From Cristatella mucedo (lineage: Eukaryota > Bryozoa > Phylactolaemata > Cristatellidae), in NCBI GenBank assembly GCA_009760855.2, contig WPIO01000001.1:9728001-9792000 (forward strand): a stretch of 64,000 nt of DNA, in the 5' to 3' direction. The notes beneath the pieces are model-generated. The model saw only the letters and a program-made list of their open reading frames with translations. It ran no database searches and was not told the DNA's origin. The first letter of the stretch is position 1, and each line of letters begins with the position of its first letter. This document shows positions 12,317 to 23,741 of this stretch, piece by piece. Made by a program: the position numbers and the translations under genes.

Positions 12317-13026
12317 GTGAGTGTCACTCCTCTGGTGGATGGTGCTGAAAATCGTGCTGCCGATCCGATGCATGCATGTGTTGCCTTTTGCCTCTTGTGT
12401 GTGTGTTTGTGTGCACTATCTGGTGCACCTAACTCGGGTCTTTCGTCATCCATCCGCTCGTCATTCATCCATATTTTTCTGCTTTAAGTTTAGTTACATG
12501 CACCGCTGCTGCTGCTGTTTGGGTTTTTGAGGTGCTTGACTTACTGCTGATAGTGCTGGTGTCCCATGGTGCAGCAGGCAAGCACTCAGCTATGAGCATC
12601 ACACAATTTGTGATTGCTTTTGTTTAGCAATCCTCGTTTCGGACACTGGAGAGCATAGTTTTGACAAGTAAAGGTATAACACGTTTTGTCGTCGTGCCCT
12701 GCCTTGTGTTGGCCGATTGCTTTATCCCAGTCGTCGTCTCACAGCCGCGTGGCATGTTTAATCATATTTGTACTTTGCTTCCCATAAGTGTCTATCGTTT
12801 ACTGTTGGGCCGACAGGGTCTTGTACACTTCACATGCTGCTTGAGCAACCACTGATGATGACTGCGAGCTTTGACCTAGCTGGCCCCTGCTTGGTGATTC
12901 TAATGCTATCACTCGTTTGTTTTTGTTTTCGCTGAGTGAGTGCTTCACGGTCAACCTCGATCAATCGTTCTGCATGAGGTAGATCACGGCCAGCTTCGAG
13001 TGAAGCCAGTCTGTTGGGCATTGTAG

Positions 13027-13147
13027 CTACCTCGAACGTGGACTGACGTTCGAGTGACGATAATACGACCTAGCGAAACTGACCCAGATGGACCATGTGG
13101 CAACCAACTGCCGGTGGACGACAACACCCAGGCTTACCTGCCTCCAG
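13027..13147 (+). CDS. LAMB1-like: Laminin beta exon: LF domain, part 2
   Basis: Residues 326-365, phase 0 start and phase 1 end, acceptor GCATTGTAG, donor CCAG|GTAGTG. It encodes LPRTWTDVRVTIIRPS and CGNQLPVDDNTQAYLPP, equivalent to the RCGNTIPDDDNQ region of LAMB1. This exon has no long open frame of its own and was found by homology and phase. Confidence 0.88.
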
Positions 13148-13561
13148 GTAGTGTCAATTCCTCATTCTTTTGTATCCGGCATGCCTGCCATGCCGCATGG
13201 CACTCCATTCTGCTGTGTGTTGCTGTTAAGGGCTTTTGTCCTGGAAACGACAGAAAGTGAGCGCTTTCTTCAGTACTAGTAGTGCCACGTAGTATGATGC
13301 AGCCGAAGGCTCTATAGTATCAGGGGTGTGGGAAATTGCTGAAATCACGTATAGCAAGACGTGTTCAGCCGAAATCGGGAATGAACTCCTGCAGTAGTGT
13401 AAACACAGAGCTGAACTTAAATTTGAAATTTCACGTTGATTCGTCTGGTATTGGCCGAGTTGTGGGATTTACAGGGCACAACGCTACACTGTAGATGAAG
13501 CTGGTTTAAGTTGCAAGTGTGTACCTCGATGTACCAAGGTCCAACAAGTTGAGACACTTAA

Positions 13562-13737
13562 AAAAAATCTTAGCTGATTAAACAGCCTCTTTTTGTATAG
13601 CGACAGAAGAGCCTTTACGGCTATCACCACTGCTTGCAGTGGCGATAAAGGATCGCCCACCGCAGGAATCGAACCCACGACCTCGGGACCGAGGTCGTGA
13701 AAGCAACCGCCTTACCTAGTGTGCCATCACGGCTCAC
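13562..13737 (-). mobile_element. SINE-B copy
   Basis: A full-length minus-strand copy with head GAGCCGTGATGGCACACTAG, B box GGGTTCGATTCC, hairpin CCACTGCAAGCAGTGG (read on the minus strand), and the usual 3' end. Confidence 0.9.
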
Positions 13738-13827
13738 ATATTACATAGGACGCACGCATAGGATTCAGAGATCGATACATGTTTTATTTGTAGATATGTT
13801 GCTTCCAGTTTACTTCTGCGTTCGACA

Positions 13828-14420
13828 TAATAATAATAATAATAATGCACTTGATAAAGCACCCTCAGAGAACTTAATCTCTTTCTAGGGGCTTTAGATT
13901 TGCTGCAAAGTAATGTAATGTAATGTATCTCCGTCAGTAACTCCACAAAGTCATAAAGACCATGTGGGTGTTACGCAGGAGAGTTTTGTATAGCGCACTC
14001 ACAGCCTAAGCGGCTTTCGGCACGCATTCGGTAGCCAACTGACTTCGTCTCACGCAACAAAGAGAAAGTAGGAAGCATAGCAGAGTTAAGAGAGCAGTTG
14101 AGGTAGTGAGTAGCATAGAAGTAGCTGTTCAGGACCGCTGAAAAAGATGTGCCATAGTCGGCAGTTGGAGAGTAGATGTCGTTGCGTAAGAATTGTGGAA
14201 GCGAGTTCCACAGTCTAGGACCTGCAGAGCTCAAGCTTCTGTCGCCAACTGTCTTTAAGCGGAGGAAGTGAAATGCAATTGAATGGTAAGTAAAATCATG
14301 CTTGAAAAACAAACAAAATGAATAATATGGTTAGGGGTAACATGCACAGGGTCAGCATGCAAATGTGGTTAGTGGCAGCATGCACAGTGTCAGCACACAT
14401 AAGCACATCAAGGGTTTGCC
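13828..14420 (-). mobile_element. LINE-A 3' end interrupted by LINE-B
   Basis: LINE-A 3' sequence occupies 13828-13910 (ATT tract and hairpin tail) and resumes at about 14266-14420 (GCATTTCAC, then the TGACCCTGTGCATG region, read on the minus strand). Between them, 13911-14265 is a minus-strand LINE-B 3' fragment encoding RLWNSLPQFLRNDIYSPTAD. An intact LINE-A reads straight through the junction, so LINE-B inserted here. Confidence 0.8.
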
Positions 14421-15306
14421 GAACCCTTTTCTAATGCTTTCTTTTTATGTGAAAATAGTCAAAACTTTAGATCCCATTCTTAAGATGTTTGTTTTTGGAA
14501 CGCTAACCTAAACAATTATTCTTGGGTTGGACCAGTCTTTTCAATGTTTCTCAGCATTTATTTACCCTTAGGACTTGGAGCATAATGTTGGAGCATAACT
14601 CATTTGGCTGGAAGAAGCTGGGGCCTGCCAAACTTATATATCACCAATTGTCATTCGTATGGGCTGGCAAGTTTCCCTTGTGTCTCTTTTCAAGCACTGT
14701 CTTGAATAAATACTTGGAGCATTGAAGATGAACACATCTGCCACGTACAGGTGAAAGGTTATGCTAGCACTGGCATAATGAACCGGCCTCAGCAAGGCTA
14801 CCGCCTGCTGCTGGAGCTCTTTTCAGACGAGCAGGTCATAGAACTAGTGCTAATACGTGGCAAACATGACACCGGACTAGAAAACACACTGTTTTTGCTA
14901 TTCTACTGTTTTGTGCAGCAATTGCATTTCACCTAATGTAGCATAGTAATTACCGGTGTCTGACAATCTCGTGACACCTGTCATACTGCACGCACACACA
15001 CATATACACACACGCACAACACCATGACCTAATATTTTTGTGAGGAATTTCGAATTTGTTAAATAGCTTTGCTGTGCTCTTGTATAGTTAGCATGGGTGG
15101 CATGTTCCGGCAATTCCCTTTAGCACGGGGTGGTGTGTTCCGGCAATTCCTGTAGGCTCCTACAAGTTTGCCAGAACCTGGCAACCTAATACACTGACCG
15201 GCTATAGCTTGAATGTTGTTCACTGACAGCAGCGAGTTCTTTGTGTATGTCTCCATTATAACTGCTCGTGCTAACATGCATCATGATATGACACTATTAT
15301 TTGTAG

Positions 15307-15440
15307 ATTCCCTCTACCACATCGTCTCTCCTACCATTTGCTTCGAGACAGGAAAGGTGTATCAGATACAGATTGATTTGCCTGACTATAAGTATCCAGG
15401 CAGTGGTGGCCGGGAAAAACCATCTGTTCTCATTGATTCG
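15307..15440 (+). CDS. LAMB1-like: Laminin beta exon: LF domain, part 3
   Basis: Residues 366-410, phase 1 start and phase 0 end, acceptor ATTTGTAG, donor TCG|GTAAGA. It includes TICFETGKVYQIQIDLPDY and ends KPSVLIDS, equivalent to PVCFEKGTNYTVRLELPQY and TLIDS in LAMB1. Confidence 0.91.
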
Positions 15441-16089
15441 GTAAGATCTTCTCGATTAGGTACCTTTACTTTGCACAGGCGATCGCAACCAAATGTAGTG
15501 AGTTAGTATTGGTGATGGGCAGTCCTGCTATCGGCAATCTGTTAGCAGCACTTGGCTAGACCCGTGTACTACTGCTGCTGCTGTCAAGCACATACCAAGC
15601 ATGCTGTCACACAGGTCGACTGCTCTTGAGCAGAAGTTGGTTAACAGAGACAACTTGCTCCCAATGGGTAATAATGAGAAATTTTGGGGGCAATGACAGC
15701 TAAGAAAAAACTTGACTGAAAATGCTGTTATGTAAATGAACTCATTCACTTATTAATTGTTTTACCATCTCACTTTAAATGATTGACCATGAATTCGAAC
15801 TTGATAAAAACCGTTCTCTTTGATAATTATGTAATATGACCTCTTCAAATGTGCCATTTTGACTAGTTCTTGGAAGCTGGAGGTAATTTAATTTAGAAAA
15901 ATATTTTGAGTAATACCCCCAAAAAACGTTTGCTGCCCTCTACTCCAGAGGATGTCTACCATTTTTTTCGTGCCTTGTAGCCAGTCAGTAGACATATCAC
16001 GATTCGCATGCTAGTGGACATGCATTTTTACTTGCATAGTACTTACAGGTCTTGAGGGCTGTTTTGCAGGCTTGATATTAATAGTGAGA

Positions 16090-16215
16090 AGTTTATAATA
16101 ATAATAATAATAATTCACTTGATAAAGCACCCTCAGAGAACTTAATCTCTCTCTAGGCGCTTTACATTTGCTGTAAAGTGAAATGCAATTGAAATGTTCA
16201 TCAAATTGCAAGTTT
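16090..16215 (-). mobile_element. LINE-A 3' tail fragment
   Basis: The (TAA)n tract and hairpin tail on the minus strand, ending soon after ATTGCATTTCACTTTACAGC. It is a severely 5'-truncated copy. Confidence 0.8.
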
Positions 16216-16555
16216 CATTGTAAACCTGCAAACCTATATCTTTAATTACTACAAGTTTTGGCATTTGCTTTGCTACACTATACAGGGAAAATAACCCACA
16301 CACTGTTTCCCAAGATACAGCTATTTGTATATCATTAGCGAACTGTGGGGCCTCCGTGGCACATTATAGCAACCATAAGGGCACGGTACCGGCAATTCCT
16401 GCATTGCTGCTGCCCCACTCTGCCTAAGATACCATACCCACACCTCATTCATCCATCAAGGCAAATCACTGCTAAATTGGGCATCATAGTAATGGCTATA
16501 AGGTTAAAATAAATGATGCCGAACTGAACTGTCCAGATCGATGAGGTGTTATAAG

Positions 16556-16692
16556 ATAATAATAATATAATTCATTTTGTATAGCGAGAACTCAATCTCT
16601 ATTCAGGCACATCACATATGCCACGGGGCTCGGGCGCACGAACTCTGCCAGACCTTGGTCGGGGCGAGCATTTTAACCACTGGGCCAAACCA
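16556..16692 (-). mobile_element. SINE-A copy
   Basis: A minus-strand copy with a decayed B box (GTGCGCCCGAGCCCCGTGG), head TTTGGCCCAGTGG, and tail GTGCCTGAATAGAGATTGAG. Confidence 0.8.
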
Positions 16693-16861
16693 GCAAGGCG
16701 ATACCCAAGAGATGGCATAGTTTTTGTGATAAAAACGTACATGTTATTTATCGTCTTCCAGAGTTGAGGGCACCCCCTCCGATACCAGAGGCAGAAGTCT
16801 TAGCACCTTACCTGTTTGGGCAGGCATAGCTAATGGTGTTCCTATCGCAAAAAGAAGATGC

Positions 16862-16862
<1 letters not shown>

Positions 16863-16901
<39 letters not shown>
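16863..16901. repeat. (GA)n microsatellite
   Basis: A pure GA run of about 38 bases in the laminin intron. Confidence 0.97.
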
Positions 16902-16905
<4 letters not shown>

Positions 16906-17064
16906 CCCTCGAGTACTACCTCCATCATACCAAGCCAAGTTGCAGAAACTGTGCCAGACACAAACGAGGCTGCATTTCAAGGATCACAGTGCCCATCGTC
17001 CCAGCAGTTAGATTGCATTGACTGATCCAAGCCTGTGTGTGTGACATAAGCGGTTTCCTTGTAG

Positions 17065-17245
17065 ATCTTGCTCGTGCCAGTGGCTCTGGATGTCATTGGC
17101 ACGATCTTGCTGCCTGGTATTACATCCAGTGACCTTCAATATTGCATTCAGTATGAACTGGATCCTGCCTCGTCCAAGGTGCTGCCCGAGCAATGCAAAG
17201 CTCCAGCACTCATCATCAGTTCTATCGTGCAAAACAAAGCCATCG
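17065..17245 (+). CDS. LAMB1-like: Laminin beta exon: LF domain, part 4
   Basis: Residues 411-470, phase 0 start and phase 1 end, acceptor TTCCTTGTAG, donor G|GTACGA. It encodes LLVPVALDVIG and LIISSIVQNKAI, the last part of the globule before LE6. Similarity is weaker than in the LE exons, as expected for this region, but both splice sites and the phases fit. Confidence 0.87.
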
Positions 17246-18505
17246 GTACGAGCGGAGCTGCCGCTTGCGCCACTTTCTTTTTTGGCCGCTGCTTCTGGTG
17301 AAATGCAAGCCACGCTCGTGACACAGTCCCCTACGATGTGCTCCACCTTGTAAGAAGTCGCATTCTGCGAAAGTCTGCTTGGGCAAAGCAGTGTCCTCCT
17401 AATCGTAGCACAGATGCATAGTAATGCGTAAGGGCAAGCTTGACCTAAATCTAATGCTGCCTGTCGGCTAGTAGTTCAGCCACCTGCCCACCCCACCAAC
17501 AATTTTCGTTCAATTGGTTTCGAGCTGCCATTGTGTGTGGCATCGTGGCTCATTGCGATACTTGTGTGCCCAACTGGCTGCTCAGATGCACTTTCTTGAC
17601 TTAAATTTCAGATGGATAGAATATAAATTACAGGCAATCTTTCTCTGTATTCTTCTACCGGGTGCACTGAGATGTATGCATTTGGGTAGGGTTTTGCACC
17701 AGCTACTTGATTCTGGTTTGTTGCTATTAAAACAATGCTCCAAACCTGGTAAAGCTGTGGGGGCTGATGGTTAATCAGTCTAGATGTTTTCCCCCTCCAT
17801 TGAAGATCGGTTAATTGCCCCATCGGACTATGTGTAGTCTCCTCCATGTATGATTCGCTGTGATAATGTACAAATGCAAGTCGTGCGACCTCGTTGGTAA
17901 AGAGTGATATTTCTGTTATTGGTCACAAATATCTGCTGCCACATAAGCACCAAGCCCGAATTCTATCGGGATGAAAGCTGCTGGCCTACACCCTCAGTGC
18001 ATTTGCAAGCCCACCCTATAAGTGCCAACGCTAGCGCCTAAAAGGACTGTCTGGCCAGGTGTGGTAGCTGTACTCTATTGGAAAATTGCACGGAGTCTGC
18101 TCAATCAAGCTCGATCAACCCTGCTGTTCATATACAATCAAGCTCGTCCCTGCTGTTCAGACCCCCTCGGTGCGAATTGATGGGTACTGATCTTTTTCTG
18201 CCAAAATTGCTATTCACAGCTGCCCGGCAAAGAAATGGGACAATGCAACAGCAGCGCCGATCACTTTAGAACATAAGCACTGGTAGCCCTGCCGTTCTGG
18301 TCGTCGGTGCATCTTTCATGCACGTGTGCTGCTAGCCGCTAGACTCAGTACAACTCTGGAGTTCAATCATGCAGATAACAGCTGGTTGAACAGCTTGCAC
18401 ACAGTTAACGCAATCAGCAGCCTTCATTTATAAGAGCTTGTTGCTAAGAAGCCGCATGAGTCTGGAAGTTGTTCCGTGCCTAAGTCGGATTCCCTTTTAC
18501 TTCAG
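17246..18505 (+). other. Laminin intron, nothing recognised
   Basis: No supported coding exon or repeat family member was found between these exons. The open frames on both strands are short and lack splice context. Confidence 0.6.
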
Positions 18506-18649
18506 ACTGTGACTGCGAACCGACAGGGTCACTAAGTACCATCTGCGACGGCTATGGAGGACAGTGCAAGTGCAAGCCGAACGTCATCGGCCGCCACTGT
18601 GATCAGTGCGTCCCCGGTGCATATGGCTTTGGTCCCACCGGCTGCCTTG
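18506..18649 (+). CDS. LAMB1-like: Laminin beta exon: LE6
   Basis: Residues 471-518, phase 1 at both ends, acceptor TTACTTCAG, donor G|GTGAGT. The repeat reads [20 protein letters not shown], then [13 protein letters not shown] and YGFGPTGC, very close to the first repeat after the LF domain of LAMB1. Confidence 0.95.
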
Positions 18650-19055
18650 GTGAGTCCATGCATGTGCGCTCAGCTCAGTCAAATGCCTGGCAGCTGCAAT
18701 CCAAGTAAAGTCAGGAATCACATGGTTGTTGCAGCTGCGCATACCATTTTGGAGGCAGCCGCCGTTTTGTTACTTATCATGAACTGCATAGCAACTGCTA
18801 CCGTGCAGCAGGAACGTGGACAGACTTTTAAATGGGGCTAAACTTTTGAATGGAGCTGCTGAACTATGACATTGCTTGAATCAGCCAATCATAGCGAGTT
18901 TTGCACTCTTAGGATGTCATGCCATCTCTTAGGACTCCGTACCACTCAACGTAAGGGGGAGGCTGCATCCCGATGCATGCTCTCTTTTCCCTGCCCTTGC
19001 TGTGGTCACATGCCAGTGGCAGCAAGGGTAGGCAGATGTGGATCAGGTGCCTCTG

Positions 19056-19069
19056 CCCCCCCCCCCCCC
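19056..19069. repeat. Poly-C run
   Basis: Fourteen consecutive C in a laminin intron. Confidence 0.95.
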
Positions 19070-19179
19070 TGTTGCCGACAGCTGCAGCAGCAGAATCGGC
19101 AGTGAGAGGTGTGGCAAGCTCAGCTCACCTTCGACCTCCCGCTCTCGCTGAGAGGGGGCACGGGGAGTATATTTCATTA

Positions 19180-19302
19180 TATGTTTCAATTCGTATAGCA
19201 CCCTACGAGAGCTTGATCTCCAGCCGGTGATTTGCATGTATTGCAGGGCTCGACCCCACGACCTCGGTTCGTTATAGGCAAGCACCTTACCCCTGGGAAA
19301 GT
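19180..19302 (-). mobile_element. SINE-A copy
   Basis: A minus-strand copy with head CCCAGGGGTAAGGTGCTTGC, B box GGGGTCGAGCCC, and a partly decayed tail ending GCTATACGAATTGAAAC. Confidence 0.75.
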
Positions 19303-19951
19303 GGAGAGTCCTTCGAGGCGACCAGTGCCCATCCATCACGGAGTGAGCTGTGTCCGTGCTTCAGTAATGATGCACATGTCTTTAGCTTTTTGATGCATTT
19401 GTGCTGCGTGAATCATATACAGCATACAGAGAACACTGCAGTTTAGTAAGGTCGTGGCTTTGCCCAGTGTTGAAAAATCACAGCATCGTTCACGGTGCGG
19501 TCCTCTGTCACAGTCTGTTCGCCCCACATTGACATCGCCTCAGGTTCACGTGACCTTCCATCCTGCACAGCTTCCTGGGCTGTTCTTGCAACAACGGCCT
19601 CTTAAATTGGTGAGTTTTCCTATTACTTTTGTCTACGGTATCAGAGGTCGTGGGTTGTTCTCCTCACGGTGGAGTTATGCATTTTGTTCACCCTCTCTAG
19701 TGTCTTGGTATTCCTTTTCGAGGTCGTAGGCGCCACATGAATTTTCCGGATGGTTCGGCTTCACACTTTTTTTTTATATGCAGGTGCAGAACAATGCTGC
19801 TGCTGCCTGCCACGGTCGTGCTCATGCTTGGCTGCTCGGCATGGATCTCGGGCTGCAGCTTGGGCATGAGGCATTCTTCCCTATGCTTGGTGGCCTCTCG
19901 TTGCACCCCAGCAGCCTTTGCACCTCACGATCGCCTGAGGCCGATCTGCCT

Positions 19952-19971
19952 CCCCCCCCCCCCCCCCCCCC
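19952..19971. repeat. Poly-C run
   Basis: Twenty consecutive C, ending just before GCAGCG and 67 bases before the LE7 exon. Long homopolymers of this kind are also prone to assembly error. Confidence 0.95.
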
Positions 19972-20038
19972 GCAGCGTCTTCTCCCAAGGTGCGGCACCT
20001 GCATAGCCTCGCTCGACGAACGATGCTGTTCCTTGTAG

Positions 20039-20281
20039 CCTGCAACTGTCACGGGCAGGGAGCGAGAGACAACTTCTGTGACGTGCTGACTGGCCAGTGC
20101 CTGTGCATCAACAACATCGTGTCGGGTCGCATGTGTGACACTTGCCGCCCAGGCTACTTTGGATTTCCTGCATGCCAGCGCTGTCAGTGCAATGGCCACA
20201 CCCAGGAGTGCGATGAGCAGGGCCGCTGCCTAGCCTGCAGCAGCCCCACCACGGGCGACTACTGCGAGCGCTGCCTTCCAG
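20039..20281 (+). CDS. LAMB1-like: Laminin beta exon: LE7 and most of LE8
   Basis: Residues 519-599, phase 1 at both ends, acceptor TTCCTTGTAG. It encodes NCHGQGARDNFCDVLTGQC, CDTCRPGYFGFPAC, then CQCNGHTQECDEQG and CERCLPG. The exon must end at the G before GCGAGT to keep the frame into YYGDP. The GT four bases further on breaks the frame, so this intron uses a GC donor. Confidence 0.93.
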
Positions 20282-20539
20282 GCGAGTGAGCAAGCGGAAG
20301 TGCATTGCTAGCGACAGCCTGCGTGCTTGACGATGACGACAGAGAAACTTCGCTCTCTGTCCCGTGTCGAGCTGAGCTGCTGTGGTGCTGCCCAGCGCGA
20401 GCAGAGCTAGCTCCGCCCCTGCAGTGATGGCGGCGGCATCTGTTTTCCCTTCTCCTTTTGCCTCCTCCTCTTCCTCACGTGCACGCGTTGCCGCATCGAC
20501 TCCGACTTCCGAGTTTACAGCTTGCCCTGCTCGTTGCAG

Positions 20540-20692
20540 GCTACTACGGCGATCCGCGCGTGGGTTCTCAATACCCGTGTCGGCCGTGCAGCTGCCCAGG
20601 CGGCGTGGGCAGTGGCGCCCAGCACGCCGACCGCTGCTCGCTGGATTCGGTCACCCGAGACATGCTCTGCGAGTGTCCCGAGGGCTACAGCG
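20540..20692 (+). CDS. LAMB1-like: Laminin beta exon: end of LE8, first part of LE9
   Basis: Residues 600-650, phase 1 at both ends, acceptor CTCGTTGCAG, donor G|GTGTGT. It encodes YYGDPRVGSQYPCRPCSCP and MLCECPEGYSG. The flanking introns are short (258 and 228 bases) and very GC-rich. Confidence 0.92.
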
Positions 20693-20920
20693 GTGTGTAC
20701 TGCTGCTGCCGGAGGCATTCGCTCGCGCCTCGAATGCTGCCACCCCCTCCCTCACACACGTCTCAGTCGACTTGCGCCCGCGCGCTTAGCGGCCTGGGCG
20801 AGAGCGCGCGCGAGCTCCGGCTACCCTGCTCGAAACGCGTCCCTGTCGGCCCCCGTGAGACCTCCTAGTCCGAGCCTCGACCCGGTGGCGGCGGCGGCAG
20901 CGTCGTTCGTCGTTTTGCAG

Positions 20921-21145
20921 GGTCGCGCTGTGAGCTGTGCGCCGACAACTACCACGGCAATCCGGTGGTGCCGGGCGGCAGCTGCAGCCCGTGCTTGTGC
21001 AACGGCAACATCGACCGCTCGGTACCCGGCGGCTGCAACCAGACCACCGGCGCGTGCACCAAGTGCCTTTTCAACACGGCCGGCGACCAGTGTGAGGTGT
21101 GCGCCGACGGCTACTATGGCGACGCGGCACTGCAGACATGCCAGA
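20921..21145 (+). CDS. LAMB1-like: Laminin beta exon: end of LE9 and LE10
   Basis: Residues 651-725, phase 1 at both ends, acceptor GTTTTGCAG, donor A|GTGAGT. It encodes RCELCADNYHGNP, GGSCSPCLCNGNID, CLFNTAGDQCEVC and YYGDAALQTC. Third codon positions are strongly G or C here. Confidence 0.94.
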
Positions 21146-21306
21146 GTGAGTCCTGCAGCGTCCGCTCCCTTGCATCTTGCAGCCGCTGCCTACGTCGGGC
21201 CGGCCGGATGTGGCAGCTGATTTGGCTGCTGCTGCCGCCTTCGAGCTGCTTGCTGCCACCGTGATGTCGTGGCTCACCCGCCGGCGTCACGTGCTGCTGC
21301 TTGTAG

Positions 21307-21509
21307 AGTGCGCATGCAACATGCTGGGCAGCAACCGTGAGGCAGCCGCCACCTGCGACCACGTCACCGGCCAGTGCCCGTGCCTGCCGAACGTCGCCGG
21401 GCGCCTGTGCGACCGCTGCGAAGCAGACCACTGGAAGCTGGCCAGCGGCCTAGGATGCGAGGCGTGCGACTGCGACCTCGCCGGCAGCTCTTCTACCCAG
21501 TGCAACGAG
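21307..21509 (+). CDS. LAMB1-like: Laminin beta exon: LE11 and start of LE12
   Basis: Residues 726-793, phase 1 start and phase 0 end, acceptor GCTTGTAG, donor GAG|GTGAGC. It encodes CACNMLGSN, CPCLPNVAGRLCDRC, HWKLASGLGC and CDCDLAGSSSTQCNE. WKLASG corresponds to WQLASG of LAMB1. Confidence 0.94.
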
Positions 21510-23251
21510 GTGAGCGCGCCTGCTCCCGGCCACACCTGGCGCCTCCTGGCTCCTCGCCGGCCCTCCTGCATCCCGTGCTGGAGTGGGCGGATCCTCAGTC
21601 CTGGGCGATCCTGGACTTGATGATGGATGATGGATGGCCTGTCTACTGCTGGAAGATCAGCAGCCGTCGACTGCTAGTGAACGAAGCGTGCGATCACCGG
21701 CACAGCGCACGTGCTGCTACGGCGCGCCGTCTAGTGTAAGCTAAATAAAGAAGCTTGCGGCTGGGTGGGATTATTTGTTTACGCCTGGCGTTCACCGAGC
21801 TAAGCAAGATTTCCTCCCAAACGACTAGCAGCTGCTCAGGTTGGCTTAGATTAAATATGTTCTGTATGCTAACGTCTCTCGCTCCCTTCGAAGCCTCATC
21901 GAGCGTAGCATTTTCGTCTGCTTACTCTGAAGTGGCAGCCCCCTTATTGCGGAGGCCCTGCCCACCCTCAGTGCTGGAATTGGACTGGGCATACACACAC
22001 ACTACCTACTTAGGTAGTATGTGTATGGTAGTGACGTAGGAATGAGAATGCCTGAGGCAATGCTCAACTCAATGAGGCTTTGCTTGGCATGCGCGAGCGA
22101 AACAGGTCCGGTGAGCAGGCACAATGGCAGTGATGCACGTGGCGGCAGTGCGTCTGCTTAGCATGAGGGCCTCGACGGCTGATGCTCGATAGTCCTTCCC
22201 TTTATGATGCTTCCGCCCCAGACAGTCAATAATCTTCAGCTGCAGAGTGCTCTTACTGGTGACCTTAAGGTGCATTGGAGTGATGATGTATTTCGAAACT
22301 CGAGCGACACAGTGCGCTCCCCCCTCCTAAGCAGCGTGGTATTGCTAGTCTGGCCCTGGTCTAGTCGGCCTGATAAGGTCTTCTTAGGCCAGGCGTCATC
22401 GCTCTGACGTATGTGCAGGTGCTCAAACACTCAGACCAACACACACAAGCGCGCATGCAGTGCACTTGCGCACACACACACGTGCGCAAGCACACACACA
22501 CACGTGCACGAAAGCACGCACACACACACATGCACACATACACACCAACACGAGTACACACCCCCACGTGCACGTGCATCTACATTCACGAAGTGGAGAT
22601 ATTGTATAAGGGACCGTACGGCAAACGTCAGCAGCCTCCAAAGTCAGGGACAGAGCAGCTGGGCGATACTTGTAGCAGTGCCTGACAGCTATTGTCAATC
22701 TCTGTCCTGTGTGAGGCATGCAGTCAGAGCTGGAGCTTATGGCGACTCGATGCTTGTGACAGGCACTCAAACTGCCGCCGACGTAACGGGCGGGCAAGCT
22801 GCAGGTTGGAAGACATAGCTCCGTGTGTTAAACTTCAAACGTCTGTAACAGATGGCAAGTGGATGCCATATTTTCTGGTTTATCTGTTGCTGCTCGGCAG
22901 CAGTTGACTTTTCCAAACCCGTCTAGGTAGTAGATCGGCCGTGTGATTCGACCTACTTTATAGCTGCCATTCTGCAACTGCTTGCCGTAGGTTCTGGCAG
23001 CAGTAGTTAAGTAACAACATGGTTTTTAGAAAAAATAGAAGTCTGCTGACTCAGCAGACTCTCTTCCAGAGCTGCTGAAGAGCCTTGTCGGCTACATTCA
23101 CACACTGACAGTGAGCAGTAAACGAATACCGTGCCGAGCAGGCTCTCGTGAAGCTTTTCGTCAGTGTCAAACTGGGCGTTGTTCATAGCGGAAGCCGCTT
23201 GGCTTACCTGCTCTGCTTCGAGTCGGCCTGTGCAGTTGCCCTTTATTGTAG
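21510..23251 (+). other. Laminin intron with a CA-rich tract
   Basis: A CA-rich microsatellite lies at 22440-22572 and generates artificial His/Thr-rich open frames. Nothing else was recognised in the remaining 1.6 kb. Confidence 0.65.
22440..22572. repeat. CA-rich microsatellite
   Basis: An interrupted CACACA tract with CGTGCG breaks, in the laminin intron before the second LE12 exon. Confidence 0.93.
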
Positions 23252-23351
23252 TTCGATGGACAATGCGCTTGCATACCAGGCCGCGGAGGACGTCAGTGTA
23301 ACCAGTGCGAGGACTTCCAGTGGGGCGACCCTGAGAAGGGCAGCTGTCAAC
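23252..23351 (+). CDS. LAMB1-like: Laminin beta exon: rest of LE12
   Basis: Residues 794-826, phase 0 start and phase 1 end, acceptor TTTATTGTAG, donor C|GTAAGA. It encodes FDGQCACIPGRGGRQCNQC and FQWGDPEKGSC, matching FTGQCQCMPGFGGRTC and LFWGDP of LAMB1. It was found by homology because the longer open frames here are in other frames. Confidence 0.92.
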
Positions 23352-23741
23352 GTAAGACCGCTGGTGCTGGCGTCCGCGCCTCGCCACAAGCCAGCCGTCG
23401 CCTTGCCGGTGCAGACTTCGCGCGTGGCATCGTTTGGCATCGCCTGGCGGAGTTTTGGCCGCCTGGGAAAGCCTGCGAGCGTCCGCCAGCAGGTCGTCCT
23501 CGATGTGCGCGCCGTGCTGGGCGAACCAACAGTGGCCGGCTGTGGCGAACACCGGCGAGCGAGTGCCCGGCGCCCAGTCGTGCATAGCCGTCTGGTGGTG
23601 GGCCCGGCATCCGGCACAGCCGCCCGATGGGGGGAGGGAAGAGAGCAGTGGGAGGGGCAGCAGCACGGCGCTGCGCTGTCGTTGGGGGCGTCTTGCTGGC
23701 TTGTCGGCCCTGCCTGCATCGTCGTCTGTCGTCTGTTGCAG

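Larger units (their letters stand above)
13148..15306 (+). other. Laminin intron with nested repeats
   Basis: It contains a minus-strand SINE-B (13562-13737) and a LINE-A 3' tail interrupted by a LINE-B copy (13828-14420). The part from 14430 to 15300 shows nothing recognisable apart from a short CA-rich patch near 14993-15018. Confidence 0.7.

Noticed and set aside
19822-20199. Minus-strand open frame with a glycine run
   Set aside because: It is the shadow of the poly-C run and of the laminin LE7 exon on the other strand.
20522-21220. 232-codon plus-strand open frame
   Set aside because: It is an alternative frame kept open by high GC; the conserved LE repeats are in other frames with correct splice sites.
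22361-22818. Long overlapping open frames rich in His/Thr/Cys
   Set aside because: They come from the CA-rich tract in a laminin intron.
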